This document shows, one piece after another, positions 40,901-53,239 of a stretch of DNA of 64,000 nucleotides. Numbering within the stretch: the stretch's first letter is position 1; each line of letters begins with the position of its first letter. The DNA is from Rhodamnia argentea (lineage: Eukaryota; Streptophyta; Magnoliopsida; Myrtales; Myrtaceae). Location: contig NC_063155.1 in NCBI RefSeq assembly GCF_020921035.1, forward strand, positions 22,375,294 to 22,439,293, given 5' to 3'. Both the position numbers and the translations under genes were made by a program. The notes below the pieces were generated by a model that had not been told where the DNA came from, ran no database searches, and saw nothing but the letters and a program-made list of their open reading frames with translations.

Positions 40901-43827
40901 GAACACAAGACAGCACCACTTCTGTAACTCATACCTGTTTCCCTGAGGCTCGAGATGTACGTTCATGCTCCTGAAGGGCCTCTTCTACTCTTCGAACGGC
41001 AGCTTTCGCACTCTCAATTTCAGCACGAGCAAAAGCCCTTTCTTCATCAACAAGTTTTTTGGCATCCTCCGAAGCCTAACAAGCAACCAGTCAGTGGCAG
41101 AACAAAATTTGTGTAAAGTAATCGCAACAAACCAATCATTGAAAGACCTGAGTCTTGAAGGTCCTAATCAAACAGATAATTTTCTTCTTGTCAAAATTGA
41201 GTTGCTATCCACTTCTACAAAGAGTTCTTACACAATCTAGCAGCTTATTCTTAAAGCTATATCATCACTCTGATACATTAAGGTTCTAAATACACTGGGC
41301 TGAGTTCATGTAGTCGCAGAAAATTAAGGGGGTAAAAAAAGCAATTATGTGAAAAACGGATCTCCCACAATTATTTTCTCATGGTAAACCGTGCTTGACA
41401 TAGATTTCTTGCGTGGTATTTTTTTACCGGTGTGAAGCACAAAATCTATATCCAAAGAAAATAAAGACCGCGTTTAGTATCATCTTCTATGAGGTCTTAT
41501 TTTGACAAACCCAATCCACCCTTTGGTCCTGCAAAATCGAACAATGCGATATAGCCCGTAGCCCCTATTACAGCAAGATGCACAATGCGCTGCCTAGAAA
41601 AGTCCCCCCGATGGGTACTTTAAACATCAAGCCCAAATATAACCCTGTCAACTAAAAAACGTGTCCTGAACTTTTAATTTAATGCCCATCACTCCTCTAA
41701 ATATATACTTCGTGTATCATTAGGCAGTTTTTAATCGGCTATCTTTCCATCACTCGTCATTTTTCCCTCAAACAGTTAAAACTGCAGTCAACCTCTCCAA
41801 AAACTGTGTACCATTACATCATGATCCTCTTCAGGAACAAAGCCCAGAAGCTTTTAGCTACCTCATGGCATCACCACAACGATCAAACCAATGGCCCCTC
41901 AAAGCTCTTAGATTGAGTGTTCATATTTTACTAGCGGTTGTTTATAATGTCTAAAGGGTTCATAAATTAAAATTTGTCTGGAAAATGTGTAGCATAGCCT
42001 GATATTTACAAAGAGAGTATCATGTGAAAACTCAACCATCCAAAACAATCTCATAATAATAATGCAAGTAGGATCCATTCGACACTCAATGACAGACCAT
42101 TTATATAATATAAACAAACTTCTATTAGGAAGAAGTGCACCTGCTTGAGGAAATTTGCTAATTTCTTTACTTCAGCCTTCTCTTGGATTAACTCTCCTTC
42201 TCTTTGAGTCAACTGAGCAGCCAAAGATTCCACCTACAAGAAGCCAACTCCATTTAATTCTTTTGGGTTATAGCGCCCGCTTTACTAAAACGACTATAAT
42301 GTGCTTTCAAAAACTACAATGAAATTAGACATTCCTACAGATAACATGTCCAAAGAACAAGATCTACAGCTAAAAAGGAAGTTACAAAAAAACACACTCG
42401 AAGAGTTGAAAAAGAAAAATTTACCAAGCAACTCGACATAACTAAACAGGGATACAATTGTTAAAATACTTAACTATACTCCAAAATTTTAATTTTCACC
42501 TGTATTTATCTTTCTCTGTCATGACAGCTAATTGCGACTTGCTAGACTCGAAGAAGGGGGCGTGGGGGGAGCCGAAAACCACTCAAGCAGAAAACGAAAA
42601 AAAATTATGCTACTTATATAGCCTGCAATTTGTGAACAGTGCTTAATAAGCTCACGGGATCAACAAGTCAACTTCAAATTGCTTTCCTGTTTTCAAGAGA
42701 CACATGTATTTGCAAAAGAAGATAATGTTGGAGGATCATGCCATAGGAAGGGGAGGGGGGGTTATTGCAAAGGACGTAAACAGAGGCCCTTCATATACCA
42801 GAGTGATTGTTTCAATAGGAGAAAATATAATATCAGGAACAGACATGAAAACTGACCATGGTTATTGCTTCTTCGACATCATCCTTGCTTCTACCTGTCA
42901 CCCGTCCTCGCAAGGATTCCAATGCATCTCTAAGCTTCTTCAATAGAACATGTTTCTCCAAGGAAGCAGCCTCCCTGAGTCGAGCCTATTTATGCACAGT
43001 CACTAATGACTTTGTTAGTACTAAAGGGCAAAGCAGAGCCCCTGTGAAGAAGATTTGACGTCTTATATATTCACTGCATGACTGGAAGGTGAAACTAATC
43101 ATTAACATCACATTTACTCCATTCAGCTAGTTGAATCAGCATACCAGGAAAAAAAAATTCAGTGAAACAACCACCTCTTGTCACCTCATTTGTGTATGTA
43201 CACTTAATAAAACAATGTCACAGGAAGTAATAAGCAAGAATTCCCTTTGTCTCCGTAAGAAAGAAACGGCATGTTTCATTAACACCACTACAGAGGGATG
43301 GTTACTACATGCACTGCTGGCGAAGAACATCAATCTCTATGAGCATCACTTGCAAAGAGAAAAGTGTACATTTTAGTTTCAAATTAAGAGAACATAAGCA
43401 AGGACATATGAAAGGGGAAATCATTGTTTCACTGCAGAATGCATTGCACATTATTCCTGAAATGGATTGCAGTATATCCTAAATTCATCAGTTCAAAGTA
43501 CAATGACAAACAAAAGGATAAGACACTAAATCTGCTAAATCTACCTACCTCATCGGATAATTTAGCAGCAGCAGCCAGCCCTCTCTCAAATTTACTAGCA
43601 AGATCACGTACTGATAAACGCTTCTGCTGTTCTAGCAACTGAGCAGTCTCACGCGCAACAACTTCTTTCAGAGACAGAATCTTTGCATCATCTCTTGCAT
43701 CTATGATCCGATTGTTGGCTCCAATTTTGTACTTTGGAAACCGAGTAGAAGCAAAAATCACGTCAGCAGACACAGCAGGGACCGGTCTTTGGATCGCAGT
43801 GCCAAATTCACGAGTCATCCTCGTCAT
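34960..43827 (-). CDS. SCAB1: Stomatal closure-related actin-binding protein SCAB1, 12 exons
   Basis: Exons in order: 43827-43549, 42985-42857, 42233-42141, 41075-40935, 40615-40547, 39165-39082, 38887-38710, 37794-37678, 37561-37503, 35932-35798, 35308-35159, 35007-34960. All are GT-AG and in phase, giving 493 residues, close to the Arabidopsis protein. SCAB1 is plant-specific; it binds, bundles and stabilises actin filaments and is needed for normal stomatal closure. The N-terminal actin-binding part shows SADVIFASTRFPKYKIGANN. A long coiled coil runs from about residue 55 to 275 (KEVVARETAQLLEQQ, KLANFLKQASEDAKKLVDEERAFARAEIE). The C-terminal half is the fused Ig-PH fold (TIQWHRMS, YAPEPFDVGRLLQVDI, AGLGSYVEALVRKHD, QLCGVRGGGNAAAQALFWQAKQGVSFVLAFESERERNAAVMLARRFA). 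Introns hold repeat copies near 36700-37200 and 39600-39745. A second Met three codons in is an alternative start. Confidence 0.95.
36708..37205. mobile_element. Possible MITE in a SCAB1 intron
   Basis: The left end CACTGAACTATGTTTGGATA and the inverted right end (CATCCAAACTCAGTG) form an imperfect inverted pair around about 500 bases of GA-rich and AT-rich DNA with no coding content. The left copy has a few extra bases and no target duplication was fixed, so this call is tentative. Confidence 0.3.
39590..39745. mobile_element. Fragment of the inverted-repeat family in a SCAB1 intron
   Basis: The words AAAAGTTTAGAACTGAATTGG, CAATAGGTTTAGGACTAATTGG and a final GGTAATATTTCC match one arm of the element at 6065-6722. 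Only one arm is visible here, so it is a truncated or solo end. Confidence 0.45.
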
Positions 43828-45490
43828 GGTTGGAGCGGATTACCCCGTCTAAAACGATGAGTAAGCTTTATAAATAAGGAACCCAAGAAATTGCTGAATC
43901 GAAAAGGGCGTCTCAACCTACAAAAGCAACGTGGGACAGGGGGTACCAAACCTAATTAATTCTATTAGGTGAACAACAGCAAGCATTATGCACTTAATGA
44001 CCGTAATACACAGTGTGACTAGAAGAAAGGGGCCAACTTGCCAAGACGGAGCTCCTATTCCGGACTATCTCGAATTACTCGGCCAAGAAAAACTATTCCC
44101 GGGTAATTTCAGCCGCAATGCCCATAGGGGCTGAAGCTAAATTCCCAAAACTGATAAAAACTCTGAATTTTTCATTTCAGGAAAATGTATATCCATGTAC
44201 ACAGGTTTTAATTCCCGAAATGGGGAAGAACGTTATTACCCATAACAGTTAAATGCAGAGATCAAGGGCAAAATGCCGTGAGCATAGCACAGCTATCGAA
44301 TCAAGTCTCAAAAAGGAGACGAAACTGAATCAAATGCTCGTTACCGCAACATCGAGGAGGAAAAGAGGTTGCATAAGTTCGAGACTAGGAGGTGTCGAGC
44401 TTACGAATCTCGCGCGAATGAGCGAAAGCGAGCCGGGCTTGAAGTTGAGACGCTCGGATCGGGAGAGAATCAGTTCGAATTCGAAGATCCGGAAGCGGAA
44501 TCACATTGCGACAACGAGCTCAGCGAGAAATCGGGAGCAGAACTGAGTGATGAAGTGAGCAGGCAGTGTTGTACGGAGTAGTTGCTCTGTTTCGTGCTCG
44601 CTTTTCGAAAAGGAAGATGAAGGGGAAATATTAAAAAAAAAAACCGCGTCCTCTTTTGTAATAGAATTAAAATATTTTACGCCGCGAGCATTTTAACGGT
44701 CAGGCCAGAATCTTGACTAATCAGCGATGACGATGGGTTATTGCATTTTGACCCCCCATATTCTCAGGATTGTCTCGATCAACCTCGTAATCCATAGTTT
44801 ATGTCGGCCAACTCCTTAAACGTTATTTCTATAGGGCACGTTTTTTTAGCATCTACACAAAAGCAAAAATTTATATTATTATCCAAAAAATAAAAAATTA
44901 TGTAAAAAAGTATATGAGAATCTACTATCAACCCTTAGGAGTTCTTGGGAAAAAAATCAGAGTGCGCTAACAGCAAAATTTAGACTAAGCAAAAAATCAG
45001 AAGACAAAAATAAGTTCAAATTGGCTCATATTTCAATTTGGGCTAAGAGCAGGTGACATCAATTGTCATGGTTTGATGATGGCTAGCACAATTCTTATTT
45101 CTCCTGTGCAAGTTCTGATGAGATCTTTTTTTTTTTTTTATCCTCTTCGAATTACGAGTTATTGAAAGAAAATGCACGTAACGTTTGATTTGAATGCCTT
45201 TCACAAGAGAAATGGCATATGCTAATCATTTCAATCTAATCGATTGCTTCAGTTAGCACATCTGGTTCAAAGTGTTGTAAAAATCATCACATAGGTATTA
45301 GATCTCAAACATCCGGGAAATTTTGGTCCAATAAATTTGCAGCGATTTGACTCTACAAATTAAATTATAGGCATTAACTTAGACAACTGTATAAAGGAGG
45401 CATCTCCATCTGCAACTCCAATGAATATAAAGGACTTATGCGGAGGCCTGAGCGAGTCCTTGAAATGCCCGATGGAAAGCAGGAAGCTAA
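43828..45490. other. SCAB1 leader/promoter and intergenic DNA
   Basis: The part nearest SCAB1 (to about 44600) is moderately GC-rich and probably holds its 5' leader. Open plus-strand frames at 44253-44581 are antisense to this and have no recognisable product. From 44600 the DNA is AT-rich with poly-A and poly-T runs. No transposon end is fixed. Confidence 0.4.
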
Positions 45491-45931
45491 GGGTGCGCAT
45501 GGTAACACTTTAGATTGATTTCTCAACTTTTCCTTCAAAGCGGAAGATGATTTTTCTACTTTTACTTCGGATTAACTTCTGATTAGAAAAATTCGTTTGA
45601 TTATGATTGAAAATTTCTACTTCTAGAACATTATTAACAAAATCTTCAACGGCCGGTCGGCGGGCGGCCGGCGACGATGGGTGGTCGGTGGAGGTCAATG
45701 TGATCGAAGAAGTGATTCTAAGGTGGAGAAGTAAAAAAAAATTACTTCTCAAAGTTGGCAAAGAATCTTGCCGGAAGTTAAAAATTCTACCGGAAGTTGA
45801 AAATCCTACCATAAGTTAATTTTTTTACCAAACGGATTTCCACTTCGGCAAGGTTTTTACCAAACGGATTTCCCTGGCGGATTAACTTTTGGCGGAGAAA
45901 TCCAGTAGTAGAAGTGATTTCATGCGCACCC
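45491..45931. mobile_element. Tourist-like (PIF/Harbinger) MITE with TAA target duplication
   Basis: The left end GGGTGCGCATG and right end CATGCGCACCC are perfect inverted repeats. TAA is duplicated at both sides (45488-45490 and 45932-45934). A 3-bp TAA/TTA duplication with GGG-starting ends is typical of Tourist MITEs. The 441-bp interior contains a GGCCGGTCGG-like GC patch and repeated AAGTT.AAATTCTACC words, and no transposase. Confidence 0.85.
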
Positions 45932-48628
45932 TAAGCTTTCGTAAGACTTTCGGGTATTTCCCTCCTTCCGGGTATAAAAAATAATAATTTGGTGGGAATT
46001 GAGGAGGCTTGAGGGTCGGCCTCGGGCCGACGTGAAATGATTTTCGAAATTTGCAGGCCGCTCGGTTAGGGGGCAAGTAGAACTAGTCTCGAGTTGCAAT
46101 GATCTCTGTGTACTTCGTAGCAACAAAGCTCAGGGGAAGTCACCCCGGGCTACGAAGTTAGACAACTCCGCAAATTAGGCATCTCCATCTTTTAACTCCG
46201 ACCAATATAAATGAATTTGGTGCAAATTACATCCCATATGGTCGTTAACGATTTTCATGTGGATAATTCTTTTTCTAAATTGTGAATGAACGAGGAAGAA
46301 GCAAGGTTAATTCATAGTACTCTTGCACAGACATGTTGGAGACGGGAGTGTATAAATTAAATTAGCGCAATTAAAGATTCATTTGCAGAAAACTAGTTTG
46401 GCAAGGTAGATATGGAGAAAAGCAGTTCAAAATCATAGAATTAGAAAAATAGCAGGGGAGCACGACCATGATAGAGGAGGATAGTGACCATCTCAGAGTG
46501 AAGACGTCATTTTCTAATTAAAAGACTTAGAGCTGAATGGATCGGGGATCTCTCATTCGACAATGGCTTCTCACGCGTGTGAGAGCGAGAGTGGGGGGAG
46601 AGACTCCACGAGGGCTCCTCATTTATTTGGGAAAACACTAAAAGCGTGCCTTGATTTTTAAATTAAATGCAAAAGGCATAACTCTATTTCAAAACTATAA
46701 ATAAATTTGATAATACCTTTGCTTAACTAACCCGATTGAAACGATCGAAATGACCTCTCTTGTCTTAAAAGCCCCTTGCCTCATGTCACTCATAACACAC
46801 AAGCTCTCGACCAAGTCGGCTACCACCCTCCTCAGCTACCGGCCATCGCCTCCGCATCGCTCGCCCATTGCATTGCGGCTACATTGCTCTCTCTCTTCCC
46901 TCCAACCAAGGTTAGGTCTGTCTCTAGCTCTCTTCCTTTCTTTGCAACTCCTCTCTCTCTTTCTCTTCTTTGCAATCTCTTCCTTTCTCAAAGGTCACAA
47001 CAGCCGACGGCGATCTTGAATGAGGTCCCGAGACGCGGTTTTAGAGAGAGAGAGAGAGAGATGGGCAATTTGGGTGGAGTTGCCACGAAATCAAAGCAGG
47101 CTAAGCTAGTGGCCGAAGACATTGGCGGTGGCCGAAGGTGGCGGGGCTGTGGCGGCCGAGCTAAGGTTTAGGTTTTTCACTTTGTTGGCTAGGCTTTGAC
47201 CGTTGATAGAAGTGAAAAAACATGGGTAGGCACATTTTCGAAAAAAAGAAATGACGATCTTCTAAATAAGCGCACCATTTTGCTGAGATGAGGTAGGTAA
47301 CTTATCATTTTGCAAGAAATGGTTTCTCAGACACAGATTTTGGTGATCCCGAAATCAGACACGATCCATTTTCACTAATGGGCCATAACAATCTTACATA
47401 AGCCCAGCTTGATTACTCCATTGATTACCTTGAATCAACTCCCGAACTTTGCATGTCGAATCGTGATTAACGTAGTGTCCTTCCCCTCCGGATTATCAAG
47501 GCAAAAACTCGTGTGTACAATTCGATGTCACTAGGGGCGATGTTCATATCGATCTGTCTGTGTCATCTTAGTAAATGGAAGAAAAATGTATTAAGAAAGG
47601 TATCAAATGTACCGCGATTTTCCTCGATAAATAACACGGTTTGTAACAAGCCCATCGCACATTATTTTTGACTCGTCATGAAAGATAGAGTAGACATCAC
47701 ATATTCGATGTTGGATATGTAATGACCTGTTTCTCATAGTTACCCCAATGCCCTCCGATCCATTGCCTAGAAAGTGACTAGGGGAAGCAGTAATTTGCTT
47801 GATGTTAATGATGTAAAATGCCCTTAATTAACAGGTAAGAGGTCATTTTTTGAGGCTGACATGGTCTCTTCGGACTCTTATTTGAAACAACGAGGGCGCT
47901 TCGGGTCTTTAGTTGAATTAAAATCCACTTCAAGTTCTTATTTAAAAAAATGACAACACTTCGAGCTTTTATTCGGAATTTTTCCCAATCTCCATCATGG
48001 ACCACCAATAAAGAAAAGAGAAGCTCAATCGCGGGCCTCGATACTCGATAGGCTCGAGCTAGGCCAGTCCTTATAAGCTTCTAGAAGATTGATTTAGCAT
48101 TCTTTTTTTTTATTATAAATTCCTTTTCAATAAATATGAACTACCCTCATGATTATTAGTTGCAATTCACATTCTTTTATATTGGTAGTTGGGTTTGGGT
48201 ATTGTTGTCTACCGAACGTTATTATTTAAATTGAGAACCTTTTTGGCAATGGTGGTAATCGCCAAGGGGTCCAAATTTATCTACGTGAGCCTAGAGAAGA
48301 GGTCGGCCCAAAGGCTAAAAGGCAATTGATTTCGAATCGCATAGGTATCTTGAAAAGGGACCGGCCACTATTTTTGTTTTCAGCTCGGCTCCTATTGTCA
48401 TTCGGTTGAAAAATTTAAGTTCGCGTTGATTTTTCCTTTTTTTTTTTAAAAGCTCCCGACTTTTTTTTTTTTTCGAATTTTGAAAGTTAGTAATTGGATC
48501 TATGCCACGCGTGCTTCAACAAATAGTGACGGTCGTTAGAAAGTCCAACTCAAAAGTTTAAGCTAATAGATGGAGAGATATCACGTAAATATAAAGAGCA
48601 CATGAGACCCATTATCAAGCGATGCGGG

Positions 48629-48662
<34 letters not shown>

Positions 48663-50405
48663 TAATGAAAAGGCACAAAGTGTGATTTTCCTAAATTTCG
48701 AGCATATACATATATATTTTAACTTGCGAGACAGTCGGAGAGCCAGTAATTTTTGCATACGTGTTTGCTCGTGTCTTTTTGAAAGCCAAATCACGATCTT
48801 CGCAAAGGCTCCTCCTCGCTTTCGACGCTTTACAATCTTAAGAGGACGCAATCTAAGCAAGTCTCGCGTTTGGCAATGCAAGGTTGGTTGCGGTGATTTG
48901 TTCTGCGGAGTTAGTGTTGCGAGATGTGAATAATAAGATTCGTATCCCTATTTCGGTTTTCTCTTTTCCCTCTACTCGTCTGTTAAAAATTCCACGGTAC
49001 AATGGATGAAATCCCCGCTTCACCGCGGTAAAATTCCGTGTAAATTCCGATGGTTGCATGTGAATTTTGTCTTGTCCGGGATCGAAGAAAGGTAATCCAT
49101 TTGGGAATCTAGTGGAGGATGGACCAAAGGGCAGGGCAGGGACAGAAAGAGAGAGAGAGCGCCTAGCGACTCAATCCGGCTCCCAAAAGAAAGCATTGAC
49201 CAGCGGTCAAAGACGCCAATAATTGCAAAGTCAATAATTCTGATTGCACTCGTAATCGAGATGGACACGAGACGCTCCTAATCCTTAGCCAATCGCCTCT
49301 GTCGGCATTCTGGCTCTCAATCTTTTCATCACTCAAGTAAATGCGCGAGATGTCCTTTGTTTTTTTTTTAAATAACATTTCATTCACTTTCTCAATCAAA
49401 ATAAAAAAAAATACATTTCAATAGATATAATTTCAAATCATGACAAATTTCAAATAATTTCAAAACAAAACAAAGCTCAAGGCAATAATAAGGCTATAAA
49501 TCACACGCTCAAAGAACACATATATGACTTATTTAAGCCAAAATTGACAACCGATCACCATATCCTTCTTTATAATGAGCACACATTGAGAACTCAAATC
49601 GATGTTACAACTTTACCTTTCGGTGATGCGCGCCTATGTTTGACGTCTCCAACATCATCATCGAGTGGAGTAAAAAGATTGAACAAATATAGATCTAGCA
49701 TATGTGAGAGCGAAACCTCGATGAAGCTCCTAACTTATTCAAAATTGAATTTGTTCACTATCGAAATCGGAGAAAAGCGAAGTCCCAAAAACATACACAT
49801 AGAAAAACTCCAAATCTAAACTAGACTGGGATAGAAATCTCATCGAAATGGGAGAAAGAAGGTTCTAGATCTACACTAAATCGGAAGAGAGAAGCTTCAA
49901 ACGAGAGAAAAATAAGAAAACAAAATAGAGGATGAAAATAAATAAAGAAAAAAGGGCAGGGAAGGTGCCCCCTCTCCCTCGTGAACAAAGCTCCTGGGAA
50001 AAGAGAAGGAGGCGGCGGCTGCTGGGAGAAAAAAATCTTAGAGGAGAAAAAAAAAAAACTGTCTTGCCTACGCGAGATGTCACTTGGCGAAATTTAAAAT
50101 CCACTTATTTATAGAAAAGTCATTTTTTGAGAAATTATTTATATTTTTTAGCTTTTGGATGATGAAGAATAAATTGATTTACGGAAAAAAAAATTCATCA
50201 ATTGAAAATAATAAGCTTAGATTGGAAAAATACAATTTTTGCTTCTAGCAAAAGGCAACTAACTTTTTATGAATCGCTAAACAAATGAAAATGAATTTTT
50301 TTCCTTTAAAATGTTTTTAGCGAAATCATTTGCTAGAAACACTTTTCAAGAAAATGTTTTCCCCTTTTCACTTTTCAAGTTAGAGAATTCATTCGACCAA
50401 ACTTT
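45932..50405. other. Long gene-poor stretch with simple repeats
   Basis: No gene is supported over 4.5 kb. I see a CT-rich then GA-rich patch with a GA microsatellite at about 47040-47060, an AAC/ATC triplet microsatellite near 48630-48665, poly-T runs near 48440-48470 and 49360, and a purine-rich patch near 49920-50060. Open frames such as 46776-47171 and 48622-48933 follow these simple sequences and carry no domain. Confidence 0.4.
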
Positions 50406-50636
50406 AAGTTCCGTTTATTTCGCGAAGAATGAATGATTTGGAATGCATTTTCTTAAAAACAATTGCTTGAAATAATTAATTAATGAAAATATTTTCATTG
50501 CAGACAATAATTGGTATTTAAATGTTTGCGTGGAGGATGAGAATATTTTTATCTATTGATTTAATTATTGGTATCGATTGGTTTTTGAAAAAAAATGATT
50601 TTCCAATTTTTCATTTTCGCCAAACAAGCGGAACTT
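50406..50636. mobile_element. Short inverted-repeat MITE
   Basis: The left end AAGTTCCGTTTATTTCGCG and the inverted right end (GAAAATGAAAA preceded by AAGTTCCGCTTGTTTGGC on the other strand) pair over about 25 bases with a few mismatches. The 231-bp interior is AT-rich with AATTAATTAATGAAAATATTTTC. Related ends are seen near 1590, 5440 and 10130. No clear target duplication. Confidence 0.6.
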
Positions 50637-50887
50637 GAGCATGCATATTTTCTTTTTTCCTTAAATGGCTCTCCATCTATTGATTATTTTTAGTAAACCC
50701 TCTATTGATTATTTTCAGCGAGCTCAATGGGTGAAAGTCCAAAAAATTAATTTTTTAAAAAATTCTATAGCGTGACTTCATACTTTAAATGGAAAGAAAT
50801 GCAGAGGCCCCAAAAGAGCCACGATACGCTACTTTGTAATGCGACAAGGGTGCTAATACGCATGCAGTCTGCTGGCAAAGGGATTAA

Positions 50888-51096
50888 GGGTGAGTTTGGT
50901 TCGACATTTAGAAGTAGCATTTGGCCCCGAATGCTCATTTGAAAAATGTTGAACCGTTTGGCAAGCATTTCGAAGGAGCATTTGGCCAAATATTCCTCTT
51001 GGGAAGACTGAAAGCCCAATGCTAGAAGCCCCAACATTAGCTTTCAGCATTTGCATTCCCTCAAAGCTCTTTCCAAATGTCGAACCAAACCCACCC
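50888..51096. mobile_element. Tourist-like MITE with TAA target duplication
   Basis: Ends GGGTGAGTTTGGTTCGACAT and ATGTCGAACCAAACCCACCC are inverted repeats with a single mismatch and continue further inward (ATTT/AAAT). TAA lies on both sides (50885-50887, 51097-51099). The 209-bp interior contains CATTTGG and AGCATTT words in both orientations and has no coding content. The very good match of the ends suggests a fairly young insertion. Confidence 0.88.
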
Positions 51097-51818
51097 TAAG
51101 AGTGAGAAAGCTAGTATCATAAGCGTGAGATTCGATTTTTGTGCTCAGTAAGAAAGGTAATGTAGGAGACATGAGATGGTGACACGTGTAGCTGAATCCG
51201 GAGAAAATAAGAAGAAAAGAGAAGCATTGATTTTCTTTACGATCTCAAGACTGGACAAATGGAGCATCTGGAATTCACGATCGAGAGACTTTGCTTTTTC
51301 CTCCTGCAGATTTTCACGTGAACTCATCTTCTTGGCAGCATCCTCGACCGTCCAAACAAACAAGCCTCGATCTTTCCGAAGCCGGCCCAATTTGCCTGGC
51401 CGGTTCCTTTGAACATCCTTAAATAGAATCGATCCAAGTCGTGAATTAAAACTATTGATCATCAATCTATGGACTGCTTTTCACTAACAAGTCAAGCCAA
51501 ACTGCTTTTTTTTTTTTCCGTCTTTTCGAGTTGACATCTTAGCGTCCTTTTTTTCCTGGGTAAGCGAATGAATTTATTGATAATGAAGCCAAGTTACAAG
51601 AAAGTAATTTCGCCTTTGGCTGATTATGCATCCGGTACCGGCCTGTGCATATTAATACGAATTAACAGTAATGGAACAGGAACAAGTGCACTTGAAAACA
51701 CATCAATAACCAAAAAGGTGCCGCTTCAGATTCGATCTTGTGGTTGAATTTTGAAGCCCAAGCGAGAGTTCGAGAAATTTTAGAACTTGCAGTGGACTTT
51801 TTCCTTTGTATTTGTTTT
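51097..51818. other. Intergenic, nothing recognised
   Basis: Short open frames at 51145-51465 (minus) and 51176-51412 (plus) overlap each other and match no family. A poly-T run lies near 51508-51518. No RNA gene is seen. Confidence 0.35.
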
Positions 51819-52598
51819 TGTTAAAATATATGTCTCGAGTTTGAGTTCGAACAAAATCCGACGATGTATTGTGTGGATGCTCCAGCACGTGAAAGAACGA
51901 AAAAAAAGATTGGCACATATATTTGCCGGTGGATATGTGTTCACGTCAAAGGATGAGAAAAGGGAAAAGTGCAATTATTGACTTTGGCCAAATAATGAGG
52001 ATATTTGGTTCAAAGTGGACTCCTTGAAGACAACGACAAAGAAGAAAAGATATGCTTTCTTGGTTGTTGAAAAAGTTGCATGCAGGAGTAAGAAAGTCCA
52101 AGTTTGAGACTTTGTTGTCCCTATCTTCATGGTGGAAATCTGCACACTCTTTGGTGGTGAGTTTAATATAAAATGCTTCTCAAGTTTGCTTGAGAGATGA
52201 CTCTTGAAAAAGAGTCCTAAAGAGAGCCATTCATTGAGTGCTCTGCAAGGGTTTCATTCGTGGGTTTTGTTCGTGGAATTACATCAAGAATTCAAGTATC
52301 GAAGCCGATTAAATCTTGAGGTTAGATTTGTGTTAATTCCTTTGCGAGAATATTGCTAGGAATTGGGGGCTAAACACTGTGTGCGTTCTTGAATGTAATT
52401 GGGGTTTGGGAAACACCGAGAGTGTTTGAGTTACCCGAGTGTGGTTTTGTAATCTCCGTGTATCGCTCGTTCTATAGTGGAATTCGTTGTCGCTCTCCCC
52501 GTAGACGTAGGTCTCTACGACCGAACCACGTACATCCGGTGTCCGATTTATTTTCTTGTTCTGTCTATTTATTGTTCGATCGCTTGTTCCGCGCAACA
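51819..52598 (+). mobile_element. Solo LTR of a Ty1-Copia-type retrotransposon
   Basis: The element begins TGTTAAAATATATG and ends CGCGCAACA (TG...CA ends, TGTT/AACA inverted). It is flanked on both sides by GTTTT (51814-51818 and 52599-52603), a 5-bp target duplication as made by LTR-element integrases. A TATA-like TTTAATATAAAATGC lies near 52160. The 3' third contains the repeated GAGTGTTTGAGTTACCCGAG region, as in plant Copia LTRs. There is no primer-binding site, gag-pol or second LTR, so the internal part was lost by LTR recombination. The strand follows the TATA-to-end order. Confidence 0.85.
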
Positions 52599-52603
52599 GT
52601 TTT

Positions 52604-53239
52604 TGTATTGTGACCTATAAGAAGAAAAAAGAAAACACGAATGGTGGATGGAAATCCAGGAAAAATTAAGAAGTGGGGATGCTAATCCCACTTGATTATC
52701 CATGTTCTTTCTTCTTCGTTTGCCTCCGTGAACGCATTTATTAATTGGTGCTGGCAATCTGTACATTGCAGCAATTATTGAGCTCCCTGAAGAAACGACT
52801 AAGCTAATGGATTTGGGGAGTAATTCGGGTCGGACTTTCAGTTTTAGTAATCAATTCGGGCCAGATTACTCCAGGGTACCCGACACAACCCCGGACAAAC
52901 TCACCCCGAGCTCTGCCAAATGAACGTCGATTTCCTTATTCCCACCCAACGCAACACAACCCAACCCCCGTCGGCTTGCATCAAAGGTGTGGACCACCAC
53001 TACTGTACAACGATGAAATTTTTCCCAAACCGATCTTAATGTCCCCATAATGATCCTTCCTTAACAAAAAGTAGGGATCTCATCAAAATCCCACCGGCCC
53101 CAGATGCTTGATTTATAATTCGCTTCCTGTGGCTTGGATCTGACGCAGAAACCGGCTTTCTCTACAGTCTAATATGGCGTTTTCGGCATGTTTTTGGAGT
53201 GTCCGGAGAAACCCACATGATGTGTTTGGACAAAATTAC
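52604..53239. other. Intergenic, nothing recognised
   Basis: Mixed-composition DNA between the solo LTR and the next inverted-repeat element. No gene, RNA gene or transposon end was identified. Confidence 0.35.

Noticed and set aside
45607-45819. Open frames on both strands within the 45491-45931 MITE
   Set aside because: They are explained by the MITE and its internal repeats and carry no transposase motif.
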